From positions 1 through 6,585 of the forward strand of contig CAZNUK010000091.1 of NCBI GenBank assembly GCA_964576255.1: DNA of 6,585 bases, written 5' to 3'. The translations under genes were made by a program, and so were the position numbers. A model generated the notes under the pieces. The model had not been told where the DNA came from and made no database searches. It saw only the letters and a program-made list of their open reading frames with translations. Numbering within the stretch: position 1 is the stretch's first letter; each line of letters opens with the position of its first letter. Below are positions 1-5,925 of this stretch, piece by piece. Source of the DNA: Eshraghiella sp964576255. GTDB taxonomy: Bacteria > Bacillota > Clostridia > Lachnospirales > Lachnospiraceae.

Positions 1-36
1 AAGTTTGTAAATGTGAAATTTACTCTTGACAAGAGG

Positions 37-85
37 TCACTTCATAACAGGAGATAAAAATCTTTTCAATTTCATAGCCTCCTTT
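37..85 (-). pseudogene. Possible truncated start of a secreted-protein gene (12 codons)
   Basis: On the minus strand, just downstream of the surface-protein gene, an excellent ribosome-binding site (AAAGGAGG, 78-85) precedes a very short frame. It starts with ATG at 75-73, or with TTG at 69-67, and ends at TGA 39-37. The peptide is MKLKRFLSPVMK. The ATG lies only 2 bases from the Shine-Dalgarno sequence; the TTG has a better 8-base gap. The basic, hydrophobic beginning looks like the first residues of a clostridial signal peptide, but the frame stops before any hydrophobic core. The 13-base palindrome CTCTTGACAAGAG (23-35) follows directly. I infer a gene start cut by an insertion, deletion or frameshift. 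A genuine tiny peptide or a coincidence is possible. Confidence 0.25.
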
Positions 86-100
86 GTTATTTATAAAACT

Positions 101-1267
101 TTATTTCTTAGATACTCTATCTATAGCTTCCATTACTATATCATAACCATAACTTTCATCATTATAATATAAAGTTACAACTTTATCAATGCCATTCCAA
201 CTAAGTCCTTCATAAACAAAACCATCAAATTCAGTTCCTTTTAAATTTTTATACCAAAATACATAAAAATCATAAAGATAACCTGCTTCTTCGATTAATA
301 TATCTTTAATAGTCTGATCTAATTCATATAAATTAAGATCTTTTAAAATATACTTTAAATAGATATCTTTAGATACAAATTCATTACTTTTTGTAGTGAT
401 AGTTTGTGTTGTTTTATCATAAAAATAAGGCTTAATAAATGAAGCGTCAACATTTATATTTTTATTATTAATATTTCTAGAATAATAACTTGCAGTTTTT
501 ACATCAATAATATGATCAATACCAGAGTTTTCATCAAGTTTTAAACCTTCATATTCTTCATCTTTATTTATGAAACCATTAGTTGAAGTACCACCATTTA
601 ATGGTGGAGTATCTTTTGTATCAAAACTAAAATACATCCAATCATTCCATTTTAAATAATATTCATCACCCATTTCATCCCATTCATATTCATGTTGAAC
701 ATCTTTAAGATATAAGCATTCAATTATTTTACCAGCTACATTTTTAGATTCATGCTGATAATAACCCATAACATATGTCGGATTCTTGTCTTCGATAAAA
801 ACATAATCAGTTATCCATTCTCCAGTTTGTAGAATAGTTATAGGTTCTGTAGGAGCTAAAGTAATGTCTGTTAAAATTTCAGTGGGATTATCTGGAATTG
901 GAGTCCAAGGCGCTAAAATTTCAGGTTCATATTCTGAAACAAATGTTGTTTCTGTTTCACCTTCTAAAGAAGGTTCTGTAATAAGCTCAGTTATATATTC
1001 AGTTGTAAAATCTTCACCTGAAGTTTCCATATCTTCAGGTGTTTCTTTATTTTCTGTTGTAGTGTTCTGTTCACCATTACCCGACTGCTTCTCTGTACTG
1101 TCGGTTTTTTCCGGCTCAGTATCATCCGTAGATTCCAATAAAAGCTCATTTCTGGAAGTTGTCTTATCTTTACCGAATTTACCTAAAATCAAGAAAACAG
1201 CGATTCCTACTATCACTACTACACCAACAATTAGCGGAATAAAAATTTTGCAATTAAATTTCTTCAT
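101..1267 (-). CDS. Membrane-anchored extracellular protein with Thr/Glu-rich stalk, function unknown
   Basis: This 388-residue protein is not a family I recognise. It has a short basic N-terminus, one hydrophobic helix at about residues 8-29, and a low-complexity stalk rich in Thr, Glu, Ser and Pro (about 34-147). A folded-looking, aromatic and acidic domain fills about 148-388, with many Tyr and Trp residues. The positive-inside rule puts the N-terminus in the cytoplasm and the large domain outside the cell. There is no signal-peptidase site, lipobox or LPXTG motif. I chose the second ATG (1267-1265) over the upstream one at 1285, because AAAGGA lies 9 bases before it and the upstream ATG has no ribosome-binding site. 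GC content is very uneven: parts of the C-terminal coding region fall to about 15-18% per 60 bases (301-360, 421-480), while the stalk reaches about 47% at 1081-1140. It lies 74 bases downstream of the 133-residue orphan gene on the same strand and may be cotranscribed with it. A surface receptor, adhesin or stress-sensing lipid-facing protein are all possible; nothing decides between them. Confidence 0.8.
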   Translation of the reverse strand: MKKFNCKIFIPLIVGVVVIVGIAVFLILGKFGKDKTTSRNELLLESTDDTEPEKTDSTEKQSGNGEQNTTTENKETPEDMETSGEDFTTEYITELITEPSLEGETETTFVSEYEPEILAPWTPIPDNPTEILTDITLAPTEPITILQTGEWITDYVFIEDKNPTYVMGYYQHESKNVAGKIIECLYLKDVQHEYEWDEMGDEYYLKWNDWMYFSFDTKDTPPLNGGTSTNGFINKDEEYEGLKLDENSGIDHIIDVKTASYYSRNINNKNINVDASFIKPYFYDKTTQTITTKSNEFVSKDIYLKYILKDLNLYELDQTIKDILIEEAGYLYDFYVFWYKNLKGTEFDGFVYEGLSWNGIDKVVTLYYNDESYGYDIVMEAIDRVSKK

Positions 1268-1276
1268 ATTTTTTTT

Positions 1277-1282
1277 TCCTTT
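1277..1282 (-). promoter_or_regulatory. Ribosome-binding site fixing the start of the surface-protein gene
   Basis: AAAGGA on the minus strand lies 9 bases before the ATG at 1267-1265. The longer frame begins at 1285, which places this purine run inside its own first codons, and no Shine-Dalgarno-like sequence precedes it. The shorter 388-residue product is therefore preferred. Confidence 0.6.
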
Positions 1283-1341
1283 CATTTAAGACTTTTTCAT
1301 TATTTAATTTTTAAAGAACCTCTAGTATAAAGAATAATTTC

Positions 1342-1743
1342 CTATAATATTGTTAAAAGACTGTTTAATTTTTCTTCCGTTAACGGCAATTCAATATTAG
1401 TTGCAACCATTTTTTCTATTACTTCAGAAGCACTATATTCTTTATACTTATAAATACCGATTCTATCCATTAACACATGTATATTTCCGGTTTTCTTATC
1501 CTTATCAAAAGGTTGTAAAGAAATTAAATATGTATATCCCTCTTTCTCAATCTCAACCCATTTCCAATTTGACAAATCATACGGAACATCTAATTTACCG
1601 CCTGCTTTATATTTTTTACTTCCGCTTCCATATCCCTTGTTAAGAACTTTGAACCCCTTATTTTCTAGAAATTCCACAAGTTTTTTCTTTTCACCATTTC
1701 TTGCCTTTTCATATTCATCTTTACACTTTCTAAAATCACACAT
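1342..1743 (-). CDS. Hypothetical protein, 133 residues, charged and soluble
   Basis: I do not recognise this small protein. It is rich in Lys and Glu, has no signal peptide or membrane helix, and is probably cytoplasmic. Residues 1-35 look helical (KCKDEYEKARNGEKKKLVEF). A Gly/Lys-rich loop follows at 36-50, then a probable beta core at 51-99 and a C-terminal helical part at 105-133. The segment D52, then E64-I-E66-K67 after a KGF helix end, loosely resembles the spacing of a PD-(D/E)XK nuclease core, but the match is weak and I do not assign it. There is no alternative Met before residue 92, so the first ATG is the start; AAGGA sits 2 bases upstream of a CG dinucleotide before the ATG, which is close. 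A consensus extended -10 box lies about 35 bases upstream. It is AT-rich like the surface-protein gene that follows, which suggests the two arrived together. Confidence 0.65.
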   Translation of the reverse strand: MCDFRKCKDEYEKARNGEKKKLVEFLENKGFKVLNKGYGSGSKKYKAGGKLDVPYDLSNWKWVEIEKEGYTYLISLQPFDKDKKTGNIHVLMDRIGIYKYKEYSASEVIEKMVATNIELPLTEEKLNSLLTIL

Positions 1744-1777
1744 CGTCCTTATCTTCTCGTTATGTAAATATGTATGT

Positions 1778-1786
1778 ATTATAACA
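1778..1786 (-). promoter_or_regulatory. Extended -10 promoter for the minus-strand gene pair
   Basis: Read on the minus strand this is TGTTATAAT: a perfect TATAAT box with the TGn extension one base upstream. No good -35 hexamer lies 16-18 bases further up, which is common for extended -10 promoters. The start of transcription would be near 1771, giving a leader of roughly 28 bases before the ATG at 1743. It is the obvious promoter for the 133-residue gene and probably for the surface-protein gene after it. Confidence 0.6.
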
Positions 1787-1850
1787 TATCCTAGTACGTT
1801 TTGATAGCATATTTATAATTAATTTCAAAAGTTTACGTTTACTATCCCAT

Positions 1851-2003
1851 TCAGATGTGAGGTTCCCATGCTACAAGAAAATCAATCGTAGAATAAGAGC
1901 TTAACCAGTTTGAACTTACAATCCGTGGGTCGTTAGGATTTTGGTATATGGCGATATCAGTTAATGACAATCAAGTGATTGACGTCAAAGTGGTATAATC
2001 CAT
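1851..2003 (-). pseudogene. KilA-N domain gene remnant
   Basis: One minus-strand frame runs from ATG (2003-2001) to TGA (1853-1851), broken only by an in-frame TGA at 1973-1971. The 39 codons after that stop read as ordinary protein and carry the ordered landmarks of the KilA-N domain N-terminus: SLTDIA, then YQNPNDPRIV, then NWLSSYSTIDFL, then AWE. From memory of the family, the usual pattern is SLTDIA-x-Y-x-N-P, an NWL/HWL segment, TIDFLG and a closing WE followed by NPxF. Here the frame ends shortly after WE, so most of the protein (normally 200 residues or more) is missing. KilA-N is a DNA-binding domain found in phages, prophages and other mobile DNA. I read this as a dead fragment of such an element. 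A short functional peptide is unlikely, because the domain is incomplete and there is no good ribosome-binding site. Confidence 0.6.
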
Positions 2004-2016
2004 TAATCAAACATCT

Positions 2017-2038
2017 AAAAATCCTTGTTTTTCAAGGA
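2017..2038 (-). terminator. Weak hairpin with T run on the minus strand
   Basis: TCCTTG (2022-2027) and CAAGGA (2033-2038) form a perfect 6-base-pair stem around a five-base loop. On the minus strand the stem is followed by TTTTT (2021-2017), the layout of a weak intrinsic terminator. No intact minus-strand gene ends here. It could block antisense transcription away from the ABC promoter or be left over from the decayed element. On the plus strand there is no T run. Confidence 0.3.
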
Positions 2039-2050
2039 AAATCCCCCACA

Positions 2051-2068
2051 TTTAACAAAACTTTAACA
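2051..2068 (+). promoter_or_regulatory. Tandem TTTAACA heptamers, probable response-regulator site
   Basis: TTTAACA occurs at 2051-2057 and again at 2062-2068, an exact 11-base spacing. This is about one helical turn, so both copies face the same side of the DNA. Direct repeats of this kind, including TTAACA-like PhoP boxes in Bacillus, are typical of OmpR/PhoB-family response regulators. The pair sits some 32-49 bases upstream of the -10 box of the ABC operon, a normal position for an activator. The regulator itself is not in the window. Confidence 0.4.
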
Positions 2069-2078
2069 TTTCCCAAAC

Positions 2079-2105
2079 TTTTCAAAAACATCCCCCCTAT
2101 ATAAT
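2079..2105 (+). promoter_or_regulatory. Probable promoter of the ABC operon
   Basis: TATAAT at 2100-2105 is a consensus -10 box. The nearest -35-like hexamer is TTTTCA (2079-2084), 4 of 6 matches with a short 15-base spacer, separated by a run of six C. A weak -35 of this sort fits a promoter that needs an activator, in line with the TTTAACA pair just upstream. Transcription would start near 2112, leaving a leader of about 36 bases before the first gene. Confidence 0.5.
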
Positions 2106-2147
2106 CCAACTGTAAAATAGAAACATTGTGAAAAGCGAGGTCGCAAA

Positions 2148-2516
2148 ATGGAACAGAGTAAATCATTTAACTATAAGTATTCTGCAACAGAGAATAGAGA
2201 GGTGCAGGAAATTAGAAACAAATATCTTCCTAAGGAAGAAACTAAGCTTGAAGAGTTAAAAAGATTGGATAATAAAGTTCAAAAATCAGGAATGTTAGAA
2301 GGTTTGACCATTGGAATTATAGGCTGTCTTGTGTTTGGCGTAGGATTATGTTTTGCAATGGAAGTTATCGGAAACAGTATACCCCTTGGTGTAGTTATAG
2401 GAATAATAGGTTCGGCAATTATGGTTGCGGCTTATCCGATATATCGTCGCGTCTATAACAAGACACGCGAGGAACTTGTACCAAGAATACTTGAACTGAC
2501 AGAGGAGGAAATCTAA
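2148..2516 (+). CDS. Small two-helix membrane protein heading the ABC operon
   Basis: This 122-residue protein has a charged N-terminal half that is probably helical (about 14-46, rich in Glu and Lys). Two hydrophobic helices follow at about 52-72 and 79-98, then a basic segment (YRRVYNKTREE) and an acidic C-terminus. Both ends are expected in the cytoplasm. I recall related small proteins in Lachnospiraceae, some carrying the name dihydropteridine reductase; nothing here supports an enzyme, since there is no Rossmann fold or pteridine site. The ribosome-binding site GAGG lies 7 bases before the ATG. Its TAA shares one base with the ATG of the next gene (TAATG), so translation is coupled to the first ATPase. 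Its position suggests an accessory or regulatory subunit of the exporter, which is an inference from context. Confidence 0.85.
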   Translation: MEQSKSFNYKYSATENREVQEIRNKYLPKEETKLEELKRLDNKVQKSGMLEGLTIGIIGCLVFGVGLCFAMEVIGNSIPLGVVIGIIGSAIMVAAYPIYRRVYNKTREELVPRILELTEEEI

Positions 2517-3418
2517 TGAACGCTATTGAAATCAGAAACTTATCAAAGAGCTTTCGCGGAATGTATGCAGTGGATAATCTTAATATGACAGTTCCGGTGG
2601 GTGCAATTTACGGCTTTATTGGGGAAAACGGAAGCGGAAAATCTACAACGGAAAAGCTTATTTGTGGACATCTTGTTCCGGATGGTGGTGAAATCAAACT
2701 TTTTGGCAGAGATTACACTGATGCAGGAGTGAGAGTAAGAGTCGGAGCGTTAATTGAAAATGCCGGTTGTTTTCCTAATTCAAGTGTGTGGGATAATCTG
2801 ATGATGCAGGCAATTAATCTTGGTTTACCGAATCCGACGGAAGAAATTAATCGTGTGCTTAAAATTGTTAGAATGGAAGATTCTTCTCGCATTAAGTTTA
2901 AAAGCTGTTCTCTTGGTATGAAGCAAAGAATCGGAATAGCAATGGCACTTCTTGGAGAACCGGCACTTTTAATTTTGGACGAGCCTATTAACGGCTTGGA
3001 TACGGACGGAATGAGAATTATGAGGGAAATATTAGTTGAAGTGACACAGAAATATTCTGCCACAGTTGTAATTTCTTCGCATATTCTTGGAGAATTAGAG
3101 AAAATTGCCACCCATTACGGTATTATTCGTCAGGGAAAAATGATTCAGGAAATCTCAGCACAGGAGATGGAGAACAGAGCAAGAGTTTTTGTATCCCTTA
3201 AGACCAAGGATATGCAGGGTGCATTAAAGGCTTTGAAATCCAAGTTTAACAATGTACGAGAAGAGGAAGAGTACCTTCGCGTATATGATGTGGATAATAC
3301 AGAAGAGATAGTTGATTACCTGTTCAAAAATGGACATGTGGTAAATGAAATTAAGAAAAACAAAATCGGTCTGGAAGAGTACTATATAGAATTAATGTCA
3401 CAGAAGGAGGATGAATAG
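2516..3418 (+). CDS. ABC transporter ATPase 1, bacitracin/lantibiotic-resistance type
   Basis: This 300-residue cytoplasmic ATPase powers an ABC-2-type exporter and is complete. The Walker A motif GENGSGKST is at residues 36-44, the signature SLGMKQR at 132-138, Walker B LLILDEP at 151-157 with E156 as the catalytic base, the D-loop NGLD at 159-162, and the switch histidine H189 in SSH. SLGMKQR in place of LSGGQ is characteristic of the BcrA/LanF/NatA-like group. Residues from about 213 form a separate C-terminal domain of the sort found in this group. The start has GAGGAGG 7 bases upstream. It is followed one base after its stop by its probable permease partner. Family membership points to export of, or protection against, antimicrobial peptides or similar amphiphiles; the actual substrate is unknown. 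Confidence 0.93.
   Translation: MNAIEIRNLSKSFRGMYAVDNLNMTVPVGAIYGFIGENGSGKSTTEKLICGHLVPDGGEIKLFGRDYTDAGVRVRVGALIENAGCFPNSSVWDNLMMQAINLGLPNPTEEINRVLKIVRMEDSSRIKFKSCSLGMKQRIGIAMALLGEPALLILDEPINGLDTDGMRIMREILVEVTQKYSATVVISSHILGELEKIATHYGIIRQGKMIQEISAQEMENRARVFVSLKTKDMQGALKALKSKFNNVREEEEYLRVYDVDNTEEIVDYLFKNGHVVNEIKKNKIGLEEYYIELMSQKEDE
3404..3410 (+). promoter_or_regulatory. Ribosome-binding site fixing the start of permease 1
   Basis: AAGGAGG ends directly against an ATG at 3411, too close for initiation there, but lies 9 bases before the ATG at 3420. The start at 3420 is therefore chosen, which also removes an apparent overlap with the preceding ATPase gene. Confidence 0.75.
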
Positions 3419-3419
3419 A

Positions 3420-4244
3420 ATGGAAAAAGCACATGAATTAAAATTTGAATCCCCAAGTTTTTTTACTAGACTAAAAGGAATGCTGGGTGTGGATTTTTAT
3501 CGTTTGTTTCATACTCCTATGTATTATATTTTCCTTGCCATTGCGGCGATTATTCCGGCAATGATATTAAGTATGACCACTATGGAGACGCCGGAAGGGG
3601 CAACTGCGATGTACACTAACACATGGCAGGTAATTGCAGCGGATACACCATTATACGTGGTGTCCAATATTGCAGAATACGCCAATATGAATATGGTATT
3701 TATTTTTGGCGGAATTATGGTTTCTATTTTTATAGGACATGATTACAAAAGTGGTTATGTAAAACAGTTATTTACCACACATGCCAAAAAACAGGATTAC
3801 ATGATGTCCAAAGCAATTACGGGAGCATTTTCCATGGCATGTATGTGCGTTACATATTTAATCGGAACTGTGGCGGCAGGAATAATTTCCGGAACATCCT
3901 TTGATGTTAATGTGGGCTCTCTGATTTTTGCCATTTTAGGTAAAATGGTTATGAGTCTTGGTTGGGCAAGCTTGTATACCTTTCTTAATATTAATTTTAG
4001 AAGATATTTTGGCGTTTCCATTTTTTCCTCCTTCTTTTTAGGAACAGGAATTGTAATTATAGGAGCTGCAGCCATTGTTGGAAATTCTTCTGTTTTAAAT
4101 CTATTTTTGTACGGCTCATCAGTTAACGCCTGCCTTAGCAGTAATGCGTTAACCTTGCTTATCTGCCTTGGAGTTTCAGTGGTATGGGCAATTATTTACA
4201 ACTTGCTGGGGACTCGTATCCTTAGTAAATGTGATGTGTACTAG
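3420..4244 (+). CDS. ABC-2-type permease 1
   Basis: This 274-residue integral membrane protein has about six helices: 35-54, 90-106, 133-157, 167-188, 203-222 and 243-265. A polar, probably extracellular stretch lies between helices 1 and 2 (about 55-89). After helix 2 comes a conserved cytoplasmic segment, GHDYKSGYVKQLFTTHAKK, which in ABC-2 permeases of the lantibiotic/bacitracin type forms the coupling region contacting the ATPase. It is expected to pair with the ATPase encoded one base upstream. It is a paralogue of the second permease: the first helix regions align well (LGVDFYRLF against LKVDFRRMF, and both run on to MTTM). There is no large extracellular domain, so it is not a MacB- or BceB-type permease. 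Confidence 0.88.
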   Translation: MEKAHELKFESPSFFTRLKGMLGVDFYRLFHTPMYYIFLAIAAIIPAMILSMTTMETPEGATAMYTNTWQVIAADTPLYVVSNIAEYANMNMVFIFGGIMVSIFIGHDYKSGYVKQLFTTHAKKQDYMMSKAITGAFSMACMCVTYLIGTVAAGIISGTSFDVNVGSLIFAILGKMVMSLGWASLYTFLNINFRRYFGVSIFSSFFLGTGIVIIGAAAIVGNSSVLNLFLYGSSVNACLSSNALTLLICLGVSVVWAIIYNLLGTRILSKCDVY

Positions 4245-4259
4245 AAGGAGGCAGTTAAA

Positions 4260-4958
4260 ATGAATGTAATTGAAATTACCAATTTGAGTAAAAATTTTAA
4301 AAATAAGCAGGCAGTTTGTGGTCTTAATTTGACCGTTCCTGAAGGTGCAATCTATGGTTTTATTGGTGAAAACGGAAGTGGTAAATCTACAACGGAAAAA
4401 CTTATCTGTGGGCTTCTAGTACCAAGTGGCGGGCAGATTAAACTATTTGGAAAAGATTACACTGATTCGGAAGTTAGAGCAGGAATTGGATGCTTAATTG
4501 AGGCACCGGGCTGTTTTCTTAATTACAGTGTGTGGAACAATATGCTTCTGCAGGCGGCAAACCTTGGGATAGACAATGCAGAGGAAGAAGTTAGAAAAGC
4601 ACTTAAATTAGTTAGAATGGAGGGTGCGGCCTCCAATAAATACAAAAACTGTTCTCTTGGTATGAAACAAAGAGTTGGTATTGCCATGGCTTTACTTGGA
4701 AATCCTAAACTTCTGGTATTGGACGAGCCGATTAATGGTCTGGATGCGGACGGAATGAGAATTATGAGAGAGGTTCTTGTGGATATTACTAAGAATCGTG
4801 GTTGCACCGTTGTGATTTCATCTCATATTTTGGGTGAGCTTGAAAAAATCGCAACCCATTACGGAATTGTCCGTGGTGGCAAAATGATTACAGAAATGAC
4901 TGTCGTACCTATGTGGCACTTCAGACAAAGGATATGGAGCGAACCAAAAATCTCTTAG
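4260..4958 (+). CDS. ABC transporter ATPase 2, truncated by a frameshift
   Basis: This is the paralogue of ATPase 1 in the same operon, about 71% identical over residues 1-212 by hand count. The nucleotide-binding domain is intact: Walker A GENGSGKST at 36-44, signature SLGMKQR at 132-138, Walker B LLVLDEP at 151-157, D-loop NGLD at 159-162 and H189. After about residue 213 the frame is wrong: a tail of roughly 18 unrelated residues, rich in Trp and Pro, leads to TAG at 4956-4958. The proper C-terminal domain continues in another frame just downstream. Alignment to ATPase 1 shows 17 bases where 39 are expected, hence a 22-base deletion. The 232-residue product may still bind and hydrolyse ATP, because the catalytic motifs survive, but it lacks the C-terminal domain. 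The ribosome-binding site AAGGAGG is 8 bases before the ATG. Confidence 0.85.
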   Translation: MNVIEITNLSKNFKNKQAVCGLNLTVPEGAIYGFIGENGSGKSTTEKLICGLLVPSGGQIKLFGKDYTDSEVRAGIGCLIEAPGCFLNYSVWNNMLLQAANLGIDNAEEEVRKALKLVRMEGAASNKYKNCSLGMKQRVGIAMALLGNPKLLVLDEPINGLDADGMRIMREVLVDITKNRGCTVVISSHILGELEKIATHYGIVRGGKMITEMTVVPMWHFRQRIWSEPKIS

Positions 4959-5140
4959 GCAGCAAGTATTCTCGTGTAGAAGAAGAAAACGGATACATTC
5001 GCGTATATGATGAGGTAAGTCCTGAGGAAATAGTTACTTATCTGTATGAAAATAACATTCTGGTAAGTGAGATTAGGACGGACAAGATTAGTCTTGAAGA
5101 ATACTATATTGATCTTATGAATAAAAAGGAGGTCAGATAA
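4901..5140 (+). pseudogene. Orphaned C-terminal domain of ATPase 2
   Basis: The frame ending at TAA 5138-5140 matches the C-terminal domain of ATPase 1 along its length: YVALQTKDM against VFVSLKTKDM, YIRVYDE against YLRVYDV, and LEEYYIDLMNKKE against LEEYYIELMSQKE. The similarity is picked up from about 4904, directly after the deletion point, and the fragment overlaps the broken upstream frame. A GTG at 4913 and an ATG at 4934 are possible starts, but neither has a well-placed ribosome-binding site (AAAGG ends only 2 bases before the ATG). Separate translation is therefore doubtful. The codons still look conserved, with no further stops, which suggests the break is recent. Confidence 0.75.
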
Positions 5141-5141
5141 T

Positions 5142-5924
5142 ATGTTAAAAGTAGATTTTAGAAGGATGTTTACAATGCCATTGTTATATATTATGGTGGG
5201 CATTTGTCTTGTAATTCCTATTTTAATACTTGTTATGACCACTATGATGGAGGGAAGCGTTTCAGTTAATCCCCAAACTGGGGAAGAAACTGTTATGGAG
5301 GGCTTTGATAGCACATGGCAGATTATTGGAACTGTAAGCAGTGAGAGAAGTGAAAGCACGGATATCAGTGAAAATCCTGCTATGAGTATGGATATGCTCA
5401 GTATGTGTAATATCAATATGCTGTATTTCTTTATAGCAGCACTTGTTGGATTATTTGTTACAGAGGATTTTAAAAGCGGATACTCTAAAAACATATTTGC
5501 TATCCGACCTAAAAAAGCCGGTTATGTAGTATCTAAAACAGTGGTAGGTTTTGTTGGTGGTGCATTAATGCTGGTTGCCTTTTTGGTAGGAACTATTATC
5601 GGAGGAGCAATTGCAGGTCTTCCATTTGATGTGGGGGTAGCGGGCGTTGGCGGAATTATAATGTGCATGCTATCAAAAATACTTTTAGTTGCAGTATTTG
5701 TTCCAATCTATGTGCTTATGAGTGTAATTGCAAAACAGAGGGCATGGCTTGCCATTGTAGGTTCATTCTGTGTAGGAATGCTTCTGTTCACAATGATACC
5801 AATGCTGACACCACTTAATTCAGGAATTATGAATGTGGTTCTGTGTCTTGCCGGTGGGGCATTATTTAGTCTGGGACTTGGAGCAATCAGTAATCAGGTG
5901 CTAAGAAAAACAAGTTTGGTATAG
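5142..5924 (+). CDS. ABC-2-type permease 2
   Basis: This 260-residue integral membrane protein is the last gene of the operon. It has about six helices: 14-33, 92-107, 132-157, 173-195, 200-220 and 227-247. The polar loop between helices 1 and 2 (about 36-88) is longer than in permease 1 and Ser/Glu-rich. The cytoplasmic coupling segment after helix 2, TEDFKSGYSKNIFAIRPKK, aligns with the GHDYKSGY segment of permease 1 and confirms common origin. AGGAGG (5127-5132) lies 9 bases upstream of the ATG, one base after the stop of the ATPase fragment. Its dedicated ATPase is the frameshifted one, so it may now depend on ATPase 1 or on the truncated protein. The two permeases could also act as a heterodimer, as LanE and LanG do. 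Confidence 0.88.
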   Translation: MLKVDFRRMFTMPLLYIMVGICLVIPILILVMTTMMEGSVSVNPQTGEETVMEGFDSTWQIIGTVSSERSESTDISENPAMSMDMLSMCNINMLYFFIAALVGLFVTEDFKSGYSKNIFAIRPKKAGYVVSKTVVGFVGGALMLVAFLVGTIIGGAIAGLPFDVGVAGVGGIIMCMLSKILLVAVFVPIYVLMSVIAKQRAWLAIVGSFCVGMLLFTMIPMLTPLNSGIMNVVLCLAGGALFSLGLGAISNQVLRKTSLV

Positions 5925-5925
5925 T

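Larger units (their letters stand above)
1744..2147. other. Divergent intergenic region of 404 bases
   Basis: This gap separates the minus-strand accessory genes from the plus-strand ABC operon. From left to right it holds the extended -10 promoter of the minus genes (1778-1786), an AT-rich stretch with nothing recognisable (1787-1850), a KilA-N gene remnant on the minus strand (1851-2003), a small hairpin with a minus-strand T run (2017-2038), a tandem TTTAACA heptamer pair (2051-2068), the operon -10 box (2100-2105) and the ribosome-binding site GAGG (2137-2140). I see no tRNA, riboswitch or CRISPR repeats. Confidence 0.7.

Noticed and set aside
26..60. TTGACA at 26-31 followed by AT-rich sequence, as a possible plus-strand promoter.
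   Set aside because: No -10 box occurs at 16-18 bases, and no plus-strand gene follows. TTGACA is just the centre of a 13-base palindrome.
864..1289. A 141-codon open frame on the plus strand opposite the surface-protein gene.
   Set aside because: It mirrors the Thr/Glu-rich stalk as a Ser/Val-rich low-complexity peptide, has no ribosome-binding site, and is best explained as the complement of a repetitive coding region.
1991..1999. TGGTATAAT on the plus strand, an extended -10 match, with palindromes CAATCA-AG-TGATTG (1968-1981) and TTGACGTCAA (1979-1988) just upstream.
   Set aside because: It lies over the start of the KilA-N remnant and no plus-strand gene begins within range before the better-placed promoter at 2100. 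No usable -35 is present, so chance matches in remnant coding DNA are the simpler reading.
1787..2040. A possible tRNA or structured RNA in the divergent intergenic region.
   Set aside because: No cloverleaf, T-loop GTTCRA sequence or long conserved stem could be drawn; the sequence instead reads as a protein remnant on the minus strand.
4896..4958. Programmed ribosomal frameshifting as an explanation for the split ATPase.
   Set aside because: There is no slippery run or downstream stimulating structure, and about seven residues of linker are physically absent compared with the paralogue, which indicates a deletion.
4955..5494. A 179-codon open frame on the minus strand opposite the ATPase fragment and permease 2.
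   Set aside because: The plus-strand frames match paralogues residue by residue, and the reverse frame has no recognisable domain or ribosome-binding site.
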